From Leptospira neocaledonica (GTDB lineage Bacteria > Spirochaetota > Leptospiria > Leptospirales > Leptospiraceae): a stretch of DNA of 64,000 nt. The notes under the pieces are model-generated. The model was not told the DNA's origin, searched no databases, and was given only the letters and a program-made list of their open reading frames with translations. The translations under genes and the position numbers were made by a program. The stretch is taken from positions 189,567-253,566 of the forward strand of contig NZ_NPEA01000008.1 in assembly GCF_002812205.1 (NCBI RefSeq). Direction: 5' to 3'. Positions 50,526 through 58,973 of this stretch are shown in pieces (positions within the stretch are counted from its first letter, which is position 1; the number at the start of each line of letters is the position of its first letter).

Positions 50526-51017
50526 TTAGGTATCTATCCGAAAATAGGCTTTTTTGACCATTTTCTGGACATCGAATCTTTGCCCAGGATCTTCTCCTAA
50601 ACAAAAAAACATGATCCCATACATTATGTTTTCTTTAAATACAGTAATATGCAGAATGTGGAGATTACTCCCCTTGTCCTTGTAATAAACTCTAAAGGCA
50701 GGACGACTTGCTACTTCCAATTCTCCAAATTCAAGAATTCTGCCATTCCCTTTTTTTATGGATTCTATAATCCCCATTTGGAATGCCCGATTGAAAGCAC
50801 CATGATCCACTGCTTCCGTTAATTCTTTTCGAGTGATCAAAACACTTGCCGATTCGTTATAATCTTTTGCCGCAAAAATCCCACCTGCAAAAGGCTCCAT
50901 AGGAAACCAGTCAAAAGGAATTGTCAGATTCAGAGGAGAATTCGGCTCCCTCTTCTTTTCTGGAGAGATAGATGTGAATACGGAAAATATCAGAAAGACA
51001 AAAAGGACCCGATTCAT
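50526..51017 (-). CDS. Exported protein of unknown function
   Basis: 163 residues from the ATG at 51017, which overlaps the DUF971 stop as ATGA; this fixes the start. An N-terminal signal peptide (about 1-17) is followed by a mixed alpha/beta domain with no recognised motif apart from a DUF1795-like layout (LNLTIPFDWFPME, then SASVLITRKEL). Likely periplasmic. Confidence 0.65.
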   Translation of the reverse strand: MNRVLFVFLIFSVFTSISPEKKREPNSPLNLTIPFDWFPMEPFAGGIFAAKDYNESASVLITRKELTEAVDHGAFNRAFQMGIIESIKKGNGRILEFGELEVASRPAFRVYYKDKGSNLHILHITVFKENIMYGIMFFCLGEDPGQRFDVQKMVKKAYFRIDT

Positions 51018-51343
51018 GGAATTCCTAGATCCCCAGGTTCCCCCTGCCAATACAGTCGGAGAGAATCGAAGCTGTAAATTCCGGTATTATGATAATCTCC
51101 CCAGACCAAATTGATCGCATATCTTCCCACTTTGGAAAAAGACAATAATTTGGCCTCTTTGATCCCCCCAGTAGTCGCTCCTATTTTTCCACCATGACCA
51201 CCCTTGCATACCACGCAGGGGCATCTTTTTCTGAGTTCCAAAAGAGGGAATTCGGAGACTACTCCGTCCTTCCATTCTATTTTTAGAATATTCTCATCGA
51301 ATTCGATAGTTTCAGGTGTAGTCGCTTTTAAACTAAGACTCAT
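51014..51343 (-). CDS. DUF971-domain protein
   Basis: 109 residues. The DUF971 (GBBH-like N-terminal) pattern is present: IEWKDGVVSEFPLLELRKRC near residue 24, CPCVVC near 41 and YAINLVWGDYHNTGIYSFDS near 74. The cysteines suggest metal binding. Such domains occur with Fe-S or hydroxylase proteins, but the function of stand-alone copies is uncertain. Next to a one-base gap from the symporter-Psd gene, so it is likely co-transcribed. Confidence 0.83.
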   Translation of the reverse strand: MSLSLKATTPETIEFDENILKIEWKDGVVSEFPLLELRKRCPCVVCKGGHGGKIGATTGGIKEAKLLSFSKVGRYAINLVWGDYHNTGIYSFDSLRLYWQGEPGDLGIP

Positions 51344-51344
51344 A

Positions 51345-53567
51345 TTATCTAGGAAGTTTTAAGACCTGTTTTCTAAAAGTTCCGATCGTGGTTCCGTAAG
51401 TCACCTTTTCGTTCAGAGGAAGGTCCACAAAATCGAAAGTATCTCTTTCCAAAATCAGGATCACTGTGGATCCCATTTCGAATCTTCCGAGTTCCGCTCC
51501 TTTTTCGATCATGATAGAAACGTCTTTGTAATCTTCTTCCTTGGTGGTCCTGATCAAAGTGTTCGTAATGATCTTTTTATCGTAAGTCACTCGAATACGA
51601 CCCACGTTGGAAGCTCCCACTTTGATCACTGCTACTAATCCGAATTCGGTTTGTAAGAATGTGATCAATCTTTCGTTTTTAGGAAAAAGTCCCCTAATCC
51701 CGAAAACCGCCAATTCGTTTACAGGGAAAAGTTTTCCAGGTTCATAATAATATCCTAATATTCTTCCGTAGGCAGGAGAATGGATCCTATGGTAATCCTG
51801 AGGTGAAAGATAGAATGTGATATATTTTCCATTCTGGAATTTGGAGAGATACTTATCTCCTCCTATCAATTCTTTTAAGTTATAATCCACACCTTTTGCT
51901 TGTAGGATCACTTGGTCATTTATATCGCCGAAACCCGTAATCCTTGCATCCACAGGAGAAACCAATGCATTCTCTGCAGAGTCCGTAATTCTAGCTCCTG
52001 CCTTTAATGCTCTGGTGAAAAACTGGTTTAAGGAATTATACTCTTGGATCTCTAATTCAGCCTCGTTCAAATTGATCTTATAAGCCTTTGCAAACGCCTT
52101 TAAGATCGGGATCATAATAAATCTTGGTAATCTTAAAGAAGCCAAAATCCCGAATAACAAAGAAACCAGGTTTTTAGGCAGGATAGAAAGTAGAAGAAGG
52201 TAGAAGTCCTTAAAGATCTCGTAATGTGCTCCTCCTTCCAGGAATTTTCGAAGTTCCGCTTGCGCCACCTTTGCTAAAAGTACCAAACTGATCAGTACCG
52301 GAACCGCTGTGATAAGAGCGAGCCCATAACCGATACCGAATACTTGTAATAGGAATTCTTCTCCAAATTGAACATACGCATATGCAGAACCGAGTAAAGA
52401 AGCTACGAATAAGATTCTATATACGTTTGCGAATTTTTCTCCGAAGATATATCTCGCATTTTGTTCTCCTGTATAAAACCATCCTGAGATCGCAATTATG
52501 GAGAATAATAAGAAGGATACAAATAAAGCCAGTCTAGCGGAATCCGTAGGACCGTTGACTAATACGAATAAGAAATTTTTAACCGATTCAAGATCTTTTA
52601 CCCCAAAGGAAAATAACGCGTAGATCACCAAAGTTGCGACCACAAAACCTTCGAAGAATGTGGCAAGCATACTTACGATCCCTTGTTTTGCGGCAGAATC
52701 AGTACGAACCACTCCTGCAACCCCTGCACTTTTCCCGATCCCGGTTTCCGTGGATAAGAAGAACATTCCAGTTCCCGTACTGAAAATCCTTGCGAGAGAA
52801 AATCCGCCTCCGAGTAATAAGGAGAATGGTTGCATTGCATCCTTAAAGACCGACTCTAAGAAAAAGTAAAAATTCCCCAAATGATCTCTAAACAATAGAG
52901 TATAACTTAAGAAAAATAGAATAAGACCGATTGGAGCCAGATAAGAAGAAACTTTACCGATCCTTCTGATCCCGCCTAATACAACGAACACGACTATAAT
53001 CGAAACTAAAAACGGAACAGTCATCCCTTGGATATCAAGTCCGTTCTTTGCTAAAAAGGAAGCTCCTAAAATAGGCATCGCACTTCCCATAGAAAGTACC
53101 GTTAACAAGCAGGCCAAAGAAAAAGCGATCGCAAGCCATCTAGCTCTCAGTGCTTTTTCGATAAAATACATCGGACCTGAAAGATATCTTCCACTTTCCA
53201 ATTTGATCCTGAATCGGATCGCTAAGGTAGAAGACACAAAACGAAGAGGCATGATCAGAAAACTAGAAAGCCAGATCCAAATCAGAACTCCCGGACCTGC
53301 TAATACCAATGCTAATGCGGAACCAAGAATTGCACCAGGAAGTAAAGAGGAACCTGTTCCCGCATAGAATGCCTGAGAATGTACCAAACGTCCTCGCGAA
53401 CCTTTGTAGTCCATGTTCCCGGAAAAAATTTTAATCGCTAAAAATAAAAAACGGATTTGTGGAAACTTTAAGCGGAATGTTAGGTATAACCCGATGAAGA
53501 GTAAAAAATAAAAATATGGTTTTAAAAGATCCAAATCCAAGAACGGAAATAGTTTAGTTGTTAGCAT
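51345..53567 (-). CDS. psd: Fusion of sodium:alanine symporter-like domain and phosphatidylserine decarboxylase
   Basis: 740 residues. The first ~430 are an AGCS (sodium/alanine symporter) family membrane domain with about ten helices ([20 protein letters not shown] near residue 120, [15 protein letters not shown] near 270). From about 480 on is phosphatidylserine decarboxylase: [11 protein letters not shown] near 518, the aspartate in SPVDARI, the YHRIHSP histidine near 603 and the self-cleavage site FEMGSTV near 698. Psd makes phosphatidylethanolamine. Family members of each half are normally separate proteins; the fusion needs confirmation of the uninterrupted frame. It diverges from the gene at 53633. 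Confidence 0.85.
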   Translation of the reverse strand: MLTTKLFPFLDLDLLKPYFYFLLFIGLYLTFRLKFPQIRFLFLAIKIFSGNMDYKGSRGRLVHSQAFYAGTGSSLLPGAILGSALALVLAGPGVLIWIWLSSFLIMPLRFVSSTLAIRFRIKLESGRYLSGPMYFIEKALRARWLAIAFSLACLLTVLSMGSAMPILGASFLAKNGLDIQGMTVPFLVSIIVVFVVLGGIRRIGKVSSYLAPIGLILFFLSYTLLFRDHLGNFYFFLESVFKDAMQPFSLLLGGGFSLARIFSTGTGMFFLSTETGIGKSAGVAGVVRTDSAAKQGIVSMLATFFEGFVVATLVIYALFSFGVKDLESVKNFLFVLVNGPTDSARLALFVSFLLFSIIAISGWFYTGEQNARYIFGEKFANVYRILFVASLLGSAYAYVQFGEEFLLQVFGIGYGLALITAVPVLISLVLLAKVAQAELRKFLEGGAHYEIFKDFYLLLLSILPKNLVSLLFGILASLRLPRFIMIPILKAFAKAYKINLNEAELEIQEYNSLNQFFTRALKAGARITDSAENALVSPVDARITGFGDINDQVILQAKGVDYNLKELIGGDKYLSKFQNGKYITFYLSPQDYHRIHSPAYGRILGYYYEPGKLFPVNELAVFGIRGLFPKNERLITFLQTEFGLVAVIKVGASNVGRIRVTYDKKIITNTLIRTTKEEDYKDVSIMIEKGAELGRFEMGSTVILILERDTFDFVDLPLNEKVTYGTTIGTFRKQVLKLPR

Positions 53568-53632
53568 TCCAATCCATCTTTTCCTTAAAAATAAAGGCTT
53601 TTAGAATTATTGGCCCAGAATTTTCTACTCGT

Positions 53633-54568
53633 ATGCCGGGCTCCTACACAGTTTTTACGCATCCAGTCCCAAAACCACTCCTTTTTAAACAGCGGTCAGG
53701 GCTCGAAACGAGAAGAGGAAGTTTCTATTCTATCATCCTTACCGGAATTCTGTTCGGAATGATTTCCTTGGGAGCGGAAGAAAATGCCTCAACTACACCT
53801 AAACTAAAGGAAATGCCCGAAAACAGGGCTTCTGAAACTCAAGATACTTGGGAATTCGGAGGAAGATTCGGCTTTGGAATGAGAGGACCGAACAGATTTG
53901 ATCAGAATTTAAACGGTTTTAGCTCCAATTTGAACCCTCTTGTGGCCAGCCAAACTCAACTGGAAAATACAAGGGGCAGTATCCAAGGAGAAGTTTTAGC
54001 TAGAACCAGGCTGAGCGAAGGTTTTAAAATCGGAATCATAGGTGGATACAGATACTACGATCCATTTCATCTTACAAATCTAACTTCCGAACCTTTTTAT
54101 ACACGTTTAAACTTCGAAATGGAAAGTTTTTATGTTTTAGGAATGGTCTGGCAAGAAGGAAGACTGAATAGATACTTCCGATGGGAAACAGGACTTGGAC
54201 TTGGAATCGCGAGAGCCTTATGGGTAACAAAAGGTTATGCCACGGACGGAAAATCATACTACCAGCAGGAAGGAAATCTGAAAGGAAGTGGATTGGAATT
54301 CAGATTAGAAGGTTCCCTCATTCATCCGATTAATGAAAGAGTGAGTTTAAGTTTCGGAACTTATTTGTCCTGGATTAATATCACTTCTTTTGACGGTTCC
54401 TTTAACGGTGATACTGCATCTTTTTACGTAAGACAAGATGGAAGGGTCTCTCCTTTAACCGAATCAGCTAACCAAGACAATATATTACTTTCCAACCAAT
54501 ATTCCAGAAAATTAGATATGCAGTCTGCATATGGCGGACTGTTTTTCGGTGTGAATTATAAATTATAA
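53633..54568 (+). CDS. Putative outer-membrane beta-barrel protein
   Basis: 311 residues from the ATG at 53633; the signal-like hydrophobic stretch (SIILTGILFGMISLGA) begins only about 34 residues later, so the true start may be nearer to it although no standard start codon is there. The mature part alternates short beta strands with aromatic girdles (FGFGMRG, FYVLGMVW, GLGLGIARALW) and ends in NYKL, typical of barrels, so location in the outer membrane is likely. Function unknown. Convergent with the START-domain gene. Confidence 0.55.
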   Translation: MPGSYTVFTHPVPKPLLFKQRSGLETRRGSFYSIILTGILFGMISLGAEENASTTPKLKEMPENRASETQDTWEFGGRFGFGMRGPNRFDQNLNGFSSNLNPLVASQTQLENTRGSIQGEVLARTRLSEGFKIGIIGGYRYYDPFHLTNLTSEPFYTRLNFEMESFYVLGMVWQEGRLNRYFRWETGLGLGIARALWVTKGYATDGKSYYQQEGNLKGSGLEFRLEGSLIHPINERVSLSFGTYLSWINITSFDGSFNGDTASFYVRQDGRVSPLTESANQDNILLSNQYSRKLDMQSAYGGLFFGVNYKL

Positions 54569-54579
54569 AATTCTAATTC

Positions 54580-55221
54580 TTATTTAGGAACCGGTGGAAG
54601 GATCAAGTCAGGGTGCTTGGGAGAATTGATATATTTTGACTCAGTCACCTTTTCTTTCATTTTTTTTAATGTTTCATAGGGAATATCAACAACCACAAAA
54701 TTTGCGATAGATGTTGGGACACTTCCTCCCGGATCACTAAGAATCTGATAGGTAACCTCTATCTCATCTCCTACCGGCGCAAATTTCCAAAATCCTTTAA
54801 GAGTTCCTCTGACGATTCCTTTCTTTTCTGCTACGATATTTGCAACCGGTTTAATCGTATAAGTGACTGCACCCGTATTTTTGTCCTGACTAAAAATGGT
54901 ATGGATCACAAAGTCCCGATCATTCACCGGCCAAGGAGCTCCGTTCTGGATATAAATATACTTTTCCCTTGTATTCAAAACTTTCACAGCTTCTGCATGT
55001 TTACAATCTTTGAACCAAGTCACGTAATTCGGATTGTCTTCCAGAAGAGCGATGATAGTGTTTAGATCCGCTTTGAGTTTTGTTTTTCCGCGGAATTCTT
55101 TAAAATCGGAACCTTCTACAACTCTGGTATGGACTGTGATCCCGTTTTTCTCCTTCTCCAGATCCCAAGAAAATATCTGCATAGGAACCAATAGAAAAAT
55201 AATAAAATAGAAATGTTTCAT
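54580..55221 (-). CDS. Periplasmic START-domain lipid-binding protein
   Basis: 213 residues from the ATG at 55221; an upstream ATG at 55290 would place 23 extra residues before an obvious signal peptide (about 1-18, ending IFSW). The START fold is supported by KNGITVHTRVVEGSDFKEFR near residue 25, NYVTWFKDCKHAE near 63 and GAPWPVNDRDFVIHT near 92. START proteins bind lipids such as sterols or phospholipids in a closed cavity. Confidence 0.8.
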   Translation of the reverse strand: MKHFYFIIFLLVPMQIFSWDLEKEKNGITVHTRVVEGSDFKEFRGKTKLKADLNTIIALLEDNPNYVTWFKDCKHAEAVKVLNTREKYIYIQNGAPWPVNDRDFVIHTIFSQDKNTGAVTYTIKPVANIVAEKKGIVRGTLKGFWKFAPVGDEIEVTYQILSDPGGSVPTSIANFVVVDIPYETLKKMKEKVTESKYINSPKHPDLILPPVPK

Positions 55222-55328
55222 TAGAAAGCCAACCTCTAACCGAATGATTGAATCGAAGCAATGATTTAACCGGATCCTAGAACCGATCAACCGTAAAATT
55301 AGATGAAACTTTTCGGCGTCTGGAAATA

Positions 55329-57500
55329 TTAATCAAAATCTAAAGAACTGGGTTCTCTTTTGTATTTAAGAGGTTTTTGCAAATATTTAATGAGAAGAAC
55401 CTTATTTCCTTTTTCATTAAATTTTACGACGTCGAAAACTTTTCGGGTCATCATGATCCCACGTCCGTGAGTGTAACTTTCCTCATTTAATTTTTCTCCG
55501 TCCAAATTTAAGATCTTCTTAAAATCGAAACCATCTCCTTCATCTTCTATCTCAAAACCGATTCTTTTAGAATTTAAGGAGTATGCCACTTTTACGTTCC
55601 TTGCTCCGTAAAAAGCCTCTCTTTGTCTTTTCTGGATGAACTCCATATAATTTCCGGATCTCATCGCATCCGTTTTTTCATCAAAACTGATCCCTAAATT
55701 TCCATGTTCGATCGCATTGATTAAAACTTCCCTTAGACAAGTACGAATCGCAGTGATTACTTCCGATCCTGTGAATTGGCTTAGATTCGAAGTAAGTTGC
55801 CTACTTAAGATATCCGCATTTCTAAGATAATTGTTCACAGTGAAATGCATACTTTCCGAGATCAAAAAGCGGGATAGAATATCCTCGGAAATTTCTGAAA
55901 CTTTTCCAAGCACCTTCCTTCCCGCCTCACTCTCGAAAGATTGTAAACGGATCTTTACAGGTTTAGGCTCCATTACATATTTCTGTTTGAATTCCGAATG
56001 AAATTCTACGGTCTTCCTGGCCCTCAAATGTTCTTCCAGTTTTTCTTTAGCAAGAAGTAGTACGATAGAACCTTCCTGAGTATCCAGAGTATAAATCAGA
56101 TCTAAGAAATTTTTACCTTCCACTTCTGCAGGTTTATAACCTGTTAGTCTGGAAAGAGTACGGTTTGCATCCTTGATATTCCCCTCTTGGTCCAATGTAA
56201 GAAGAAGTTCCTCTGCTCCTTCGAACAAATTTCTAAATCTAAGTTCGGACTGTTCTATTGCCTGTTTAGCCTCATTTAGATCTTCCACCTTGGAAGAAAG
56301 ATCCTTGGATAAATCATTCACCCGATCCGCTAAAGCCAAAGCCAAGAGAAGGATATGCATTGCTGTCCCAATCTCTACTCCCCAATACGCCAAAGAGATT
56401 GTATGAGGAATGATCCCCGAAAATCTCAGAATAAATACGAATGCACCTGCCACCAGTGCAAGCCAAGCTCCTAAAAAGAAAAGTGCAGACCTTAAATTTC
56501 TGGAAAATCCCTGGAAACCTAAATACAAGATAGCAGCCAAAGTGATCGTAGATAAAAACACATAAAGTGCCAATGCAAAGCCGAACGGAAAAAAATATCC
56601 GATGATTACAAGTATATAAGATAAAATTGAAATTCCTTTCAACACTTTGTTAGAATTAGGATAATTATCAGGGGCGCAGAAGTAGAGTCGGATAAAATCG
56701 GCTGTGGTTGCAGAAACCAAAAAAGTAAAAGAGGTAATGATATGGCTTGCCCAAACTACCGAGTTCGGCCAGAAAAACTGAAAAGAATATCCTTGAAGAG
56801 ACCATTGGGCCAAAACTCCGGCCCCAACATATCCAAAAAATGCTAGGTATGTTTTTTCCTTAGTGGATAAGAACAGAAATAGATTATATAAAGCCATTAC
56901 CAGAAGAGATCCGAAATAGATCCCGAGTAATATTTGTTCATTGCTTATATTGGAGAAAAAATCCTCAGACTTATATGCGAACGCAGCGAAGTTGACAGAA
57001 CTTTTAGTTTGGATCTTAAGATAAACCGTATCCTTTTCCCCCGCCTTTAACTCTAAGGGAAAACTGGGAAATCTATATTGGATCGGTCTTTCTCCAAAAG
57101 GAATTCTATCACCTCCCCGAAACAAGACCTTGTCCCCTTTAGAGGCCAGATACAATTCGGCCTTATCCAATTGGCTATAATGAATTTCCAAAACCCAAGA
57201 TACTGAATGAGAAGAATTATTTTCTAAAGGGATCTTGAACCAATGTGTCAGATCCGAATAACCTAAACTCGCAGAAGATAGAGGATAAAACTCCTTCATT
57301 TGCATTTTTGCGAAGTTAGTGTCCCCGTCCTCGTCGGCCCAAACCTCCGCATGAGGCACTAAGGAGATCCCTTCATAAGGGAGAGAAGAAGGATCGAATG
57401 CGAAAATCGGATGAAAAATGGAAAAGGTAAAAAAAATGAACGAGAGTTTACAAAAAACTCTCCCAGATAAAAATTTCGGAATGTTTAAAAACCCTTTCAC
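55329..57500 (-). CDS. 7TMR-DISM sensor with PAS and HATPase domains
   Basis: 723 residues. Signal peptide (about 1-34), a 7TMR-DISM extracellular sensing domain (about 40-180), seven membrane helices (about 195-395), a coiled coil, a PAS domain (about 425-535: LFEGAEELLLTLDQEGNIKD) and a C-terminal GHKL ATPase domain (about 590-715: LREVLINAIEHGNLG, EIEDEGDGFDF, HGRGIMM). The GHKL domain is of the RsbW/anti-sigma class, and no phospho-accepting histidine helix is seen. It therefore probably acts by binding or phosphorylating a partner, not by histidine relay. Confidence 0.83.
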   Translation of the reverse strand: MKGFLNIPKFLSGRVFCKLSFIFFTFSIFHPIFAFDPSSLPYEGISLVPHAEVWADEDGDTNFAKMQMKEFYPLSSASLGYSDLTHWFKIPLENNSSHSVSWVLEIHYSQLDKAELYLASKGDKVLFRGGDRIPFGERPIQYRFPSFPLELKAGEKDTVYLKIQTKSSVNFAAFAYKSEDFFSNISNEQILLGIYFGSLLVMALYNLFLFLSTKEKTYLAFFGYVGAGVLAQWSLQGYSFQFFWPNSVVWASHIITSFTFLVSATTADFIRLYFCAPDNYPNSNKVLKGISILSYILVIIGYFFPFGFALALYVFLSTITLAAILYLGFQGFSRNLRSALFFLGAWLALVAGAFVFILRFSGIIPHTISLAYWGVEIGTAMHILLLALALADRVNDLSKDLSSKVEDLNEAKQAIEQSELRFRNLFEGAEELLLTLDQEGNIKDANRTLSRLTGYKPAEVEGKNFLDLIYTLDTQEGSIVLLLAKEKLEEHLRARKTVEFHSEFKQKYVMEPKPVKIRLQSFESEAGRKVLGKVSEISEDILSRFLISESMHFTVNNYLRNADILSRQLTSNLSQFTGSEVITAIRTCLREVLINAIEHGNLGISFDEKTDAMRSGNYMEFIQKRQREAFYGARNVKVAYSLNSKRIGFEIEDEGDGFDFKKILNLDGEKLNEESYTHGRGIMMTRKVFDVVKFNEKGNKVLLIKYLQKPLKYKREPSSLDFD

Positions 57501-57588
57501 TCTTTCTAAAAAACCGGAGGGAAAAGTTTGACTTCTGGCGGATCGGCAAGCAAGTCAAAATTCTCCCTTCGGAGACTAAAAGAAAATT

Positions 57589-58770
57589 TTAGCCTTTTTT
57601 GGTTTTGGACGCTGTGTCTTTTATGAGTCCCGCAGCAATTTCGTTCCTCTGGATCTGGCTTGTACCTTCGTAAATCTGCAGGATTTTAGCGTCCCTATAA
57701 AATTTTTCTACAGGATATTCTTTGGTATATCCGTAGCCGCCAAAAATTTGGACAGCGTCAGATGCCACTTGTACCGAAGAATCGGACGCGTAACATTTTG
57801 CCATTGCGGAAAATTTTGCCGCGTCTTTATGGAAGGTCTCTGCATACACGCCAGCTTTATAGGTGAGAAGTCTAGAACCTTCTATCTTGATCGCCATATC
57901 CGCTAACATATGCTGAATCGCTTGGAAAGAAGAGATCGTAGTTCCGAACTGCTCTCTTTCTCTCGCGTATTCAATTGCAGCGTCAAACGCTCCCTGCATC
58001 AAACCGACAGCTCCTGCTGCAACGGCAGGTCTGGAAAGGATCAAAGTTTTGAATGCATGCAAGAATCCCATATTCTCTTTTCCGCCTAAAAGGTTTTCTT
58101 CCGGAATTTCGCAGTCTTCCATGATAAGCTGTCTTGTTTCGGAACATCTGATCCCCAGCTTATCTTCCTTTTTTCCGAAAGAAAATCCTTTGGTGCCTTT
58201 TTCTATAATAAAACAAGAGATTCCTCTTGGGCCTCTGTCCTTGTCGGTCATTGCAAATACTGTATAAATATCAGCTTGGCCTGCACTACTAATCCATTGT
58301 TTTGTACCGTTCAGAACGTAACGGTCCCCTTTTTTTACTGCAGTGGTAGCCATCGCAGGAACATCCGAACCTGCCCCAGGTTCGGATAAACCGAATGCGG
58401 CGGTTTTTTCGCCGGAAGCGAGAAGTGGAAGCCATTTGTCTTTTTGAGCCTTGGTTCCTCCCACATCGATCGGAAGAGCGCCTAGTTTTGTGGAAGTGAA
58501 TGCGGTATTTACTCCCAAACATCCCCAGGACACTTCTTCAGCGAGGACAATACCTCCCATCATTCCATAACCTAACCCGCCATGTTCTTCGTCGAATAAG
58601 GCCTGGTATAATCCAGCTTCTTTAAATTTTTGTAAAATAGCTTTTGGATACTCGTTGTTTTCGTCGTAGTGCATTCTGTTTGGAACAACTTCCTTTCTGA
58701 CGACGTCCCTGACCAGTTCTCTGAGTTGTAGTAATTCCTCTGGTAATTCGAATTGAAGCGGTGAATTCAA
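57589..58770 (-). CDS. Acyl-CoA dehydrogenase
   Basis: 393 residues, normal length. AFGLSEPGAGSDVPAMATTA near residue 128 and the QWISSAG stretch mark the FAD and substrate site, and IYEGTSQIQRNEIA near 373 contains the catalytic glutamate. It oxidises acyl-CoA to enoyl-CoA in fatty-acid breakdown and passes electrons to ETF. Substrate chain length is not resolved. It lies between the sensor gene and the 950-residue gene, all on the minus strand but with gaps of 88 and 203 bases. Confidence 0.93.
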   Translation of the reverse strand: MNSPLQFELPEELLQLRELVRDVVRKEVVPNRMHYDENNEYPKAILQKFKEAGLYQALFDEEHGGLGYGMMGGIVLAEEVSWGCLGVNTAFTSTKLGALPIDVGGTKAQKDKWLPLLASGEKTAAFGLSEPGAGSDVPAMATTAVKKGDRYVLNGTKQWISSAGQADIYTVFAMTDKDRGPRGISCFIIEKGTKGFSFGKKEDKLGIRCSETRQLIMEDCEIPEENLLGGKENMGFLHAFKTLILSRPAVAAGAVGLMQGAFDAAIEYAREREQFGTTISSFQAIQHMLADMAIKIEGSRLLTYKAGVYAETFHKDAAKFSAMAKCYASDSSVQVASDAVQIFGGYGYTKEYPVEKFYRDAKILQIYEGTSQIQRNEIAAGLIKDTASKTKKG

Positions 58771-58914
58771 GCTTGCCTCCCAATGATATTCTTTTTCAAA
58801 TTCAGATTTTGATTTCTAGGCAATCTTTAGAAGAAGGTATAGAATGATCAAGCGAAGCTTTTCGCCCCGCTTACAAGAATAAATGGATGGTTTGTTACAC
58901 GAACTAAAGAAGAT

Positions 58915-58939
58915 GAATCTAAAATACTATTTTAGATTC
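58915..58939. terminator. Strong AT-rich hairpin
   Basis: GAATCTAAAAT (58915-58925) pairs perfectly with ATTTTAGATTC (58929-58939) over ACT. It lies downstream of the 950-residue gene and upstream of the acyl-CoA dehydrogenase gene. There is no T-run in the reading direction of the genes. Confidence 0.45.
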
Positions 58940-58973
58940 CGGATCAGAGCACTTAGAATAAAAACTTAAGGCA

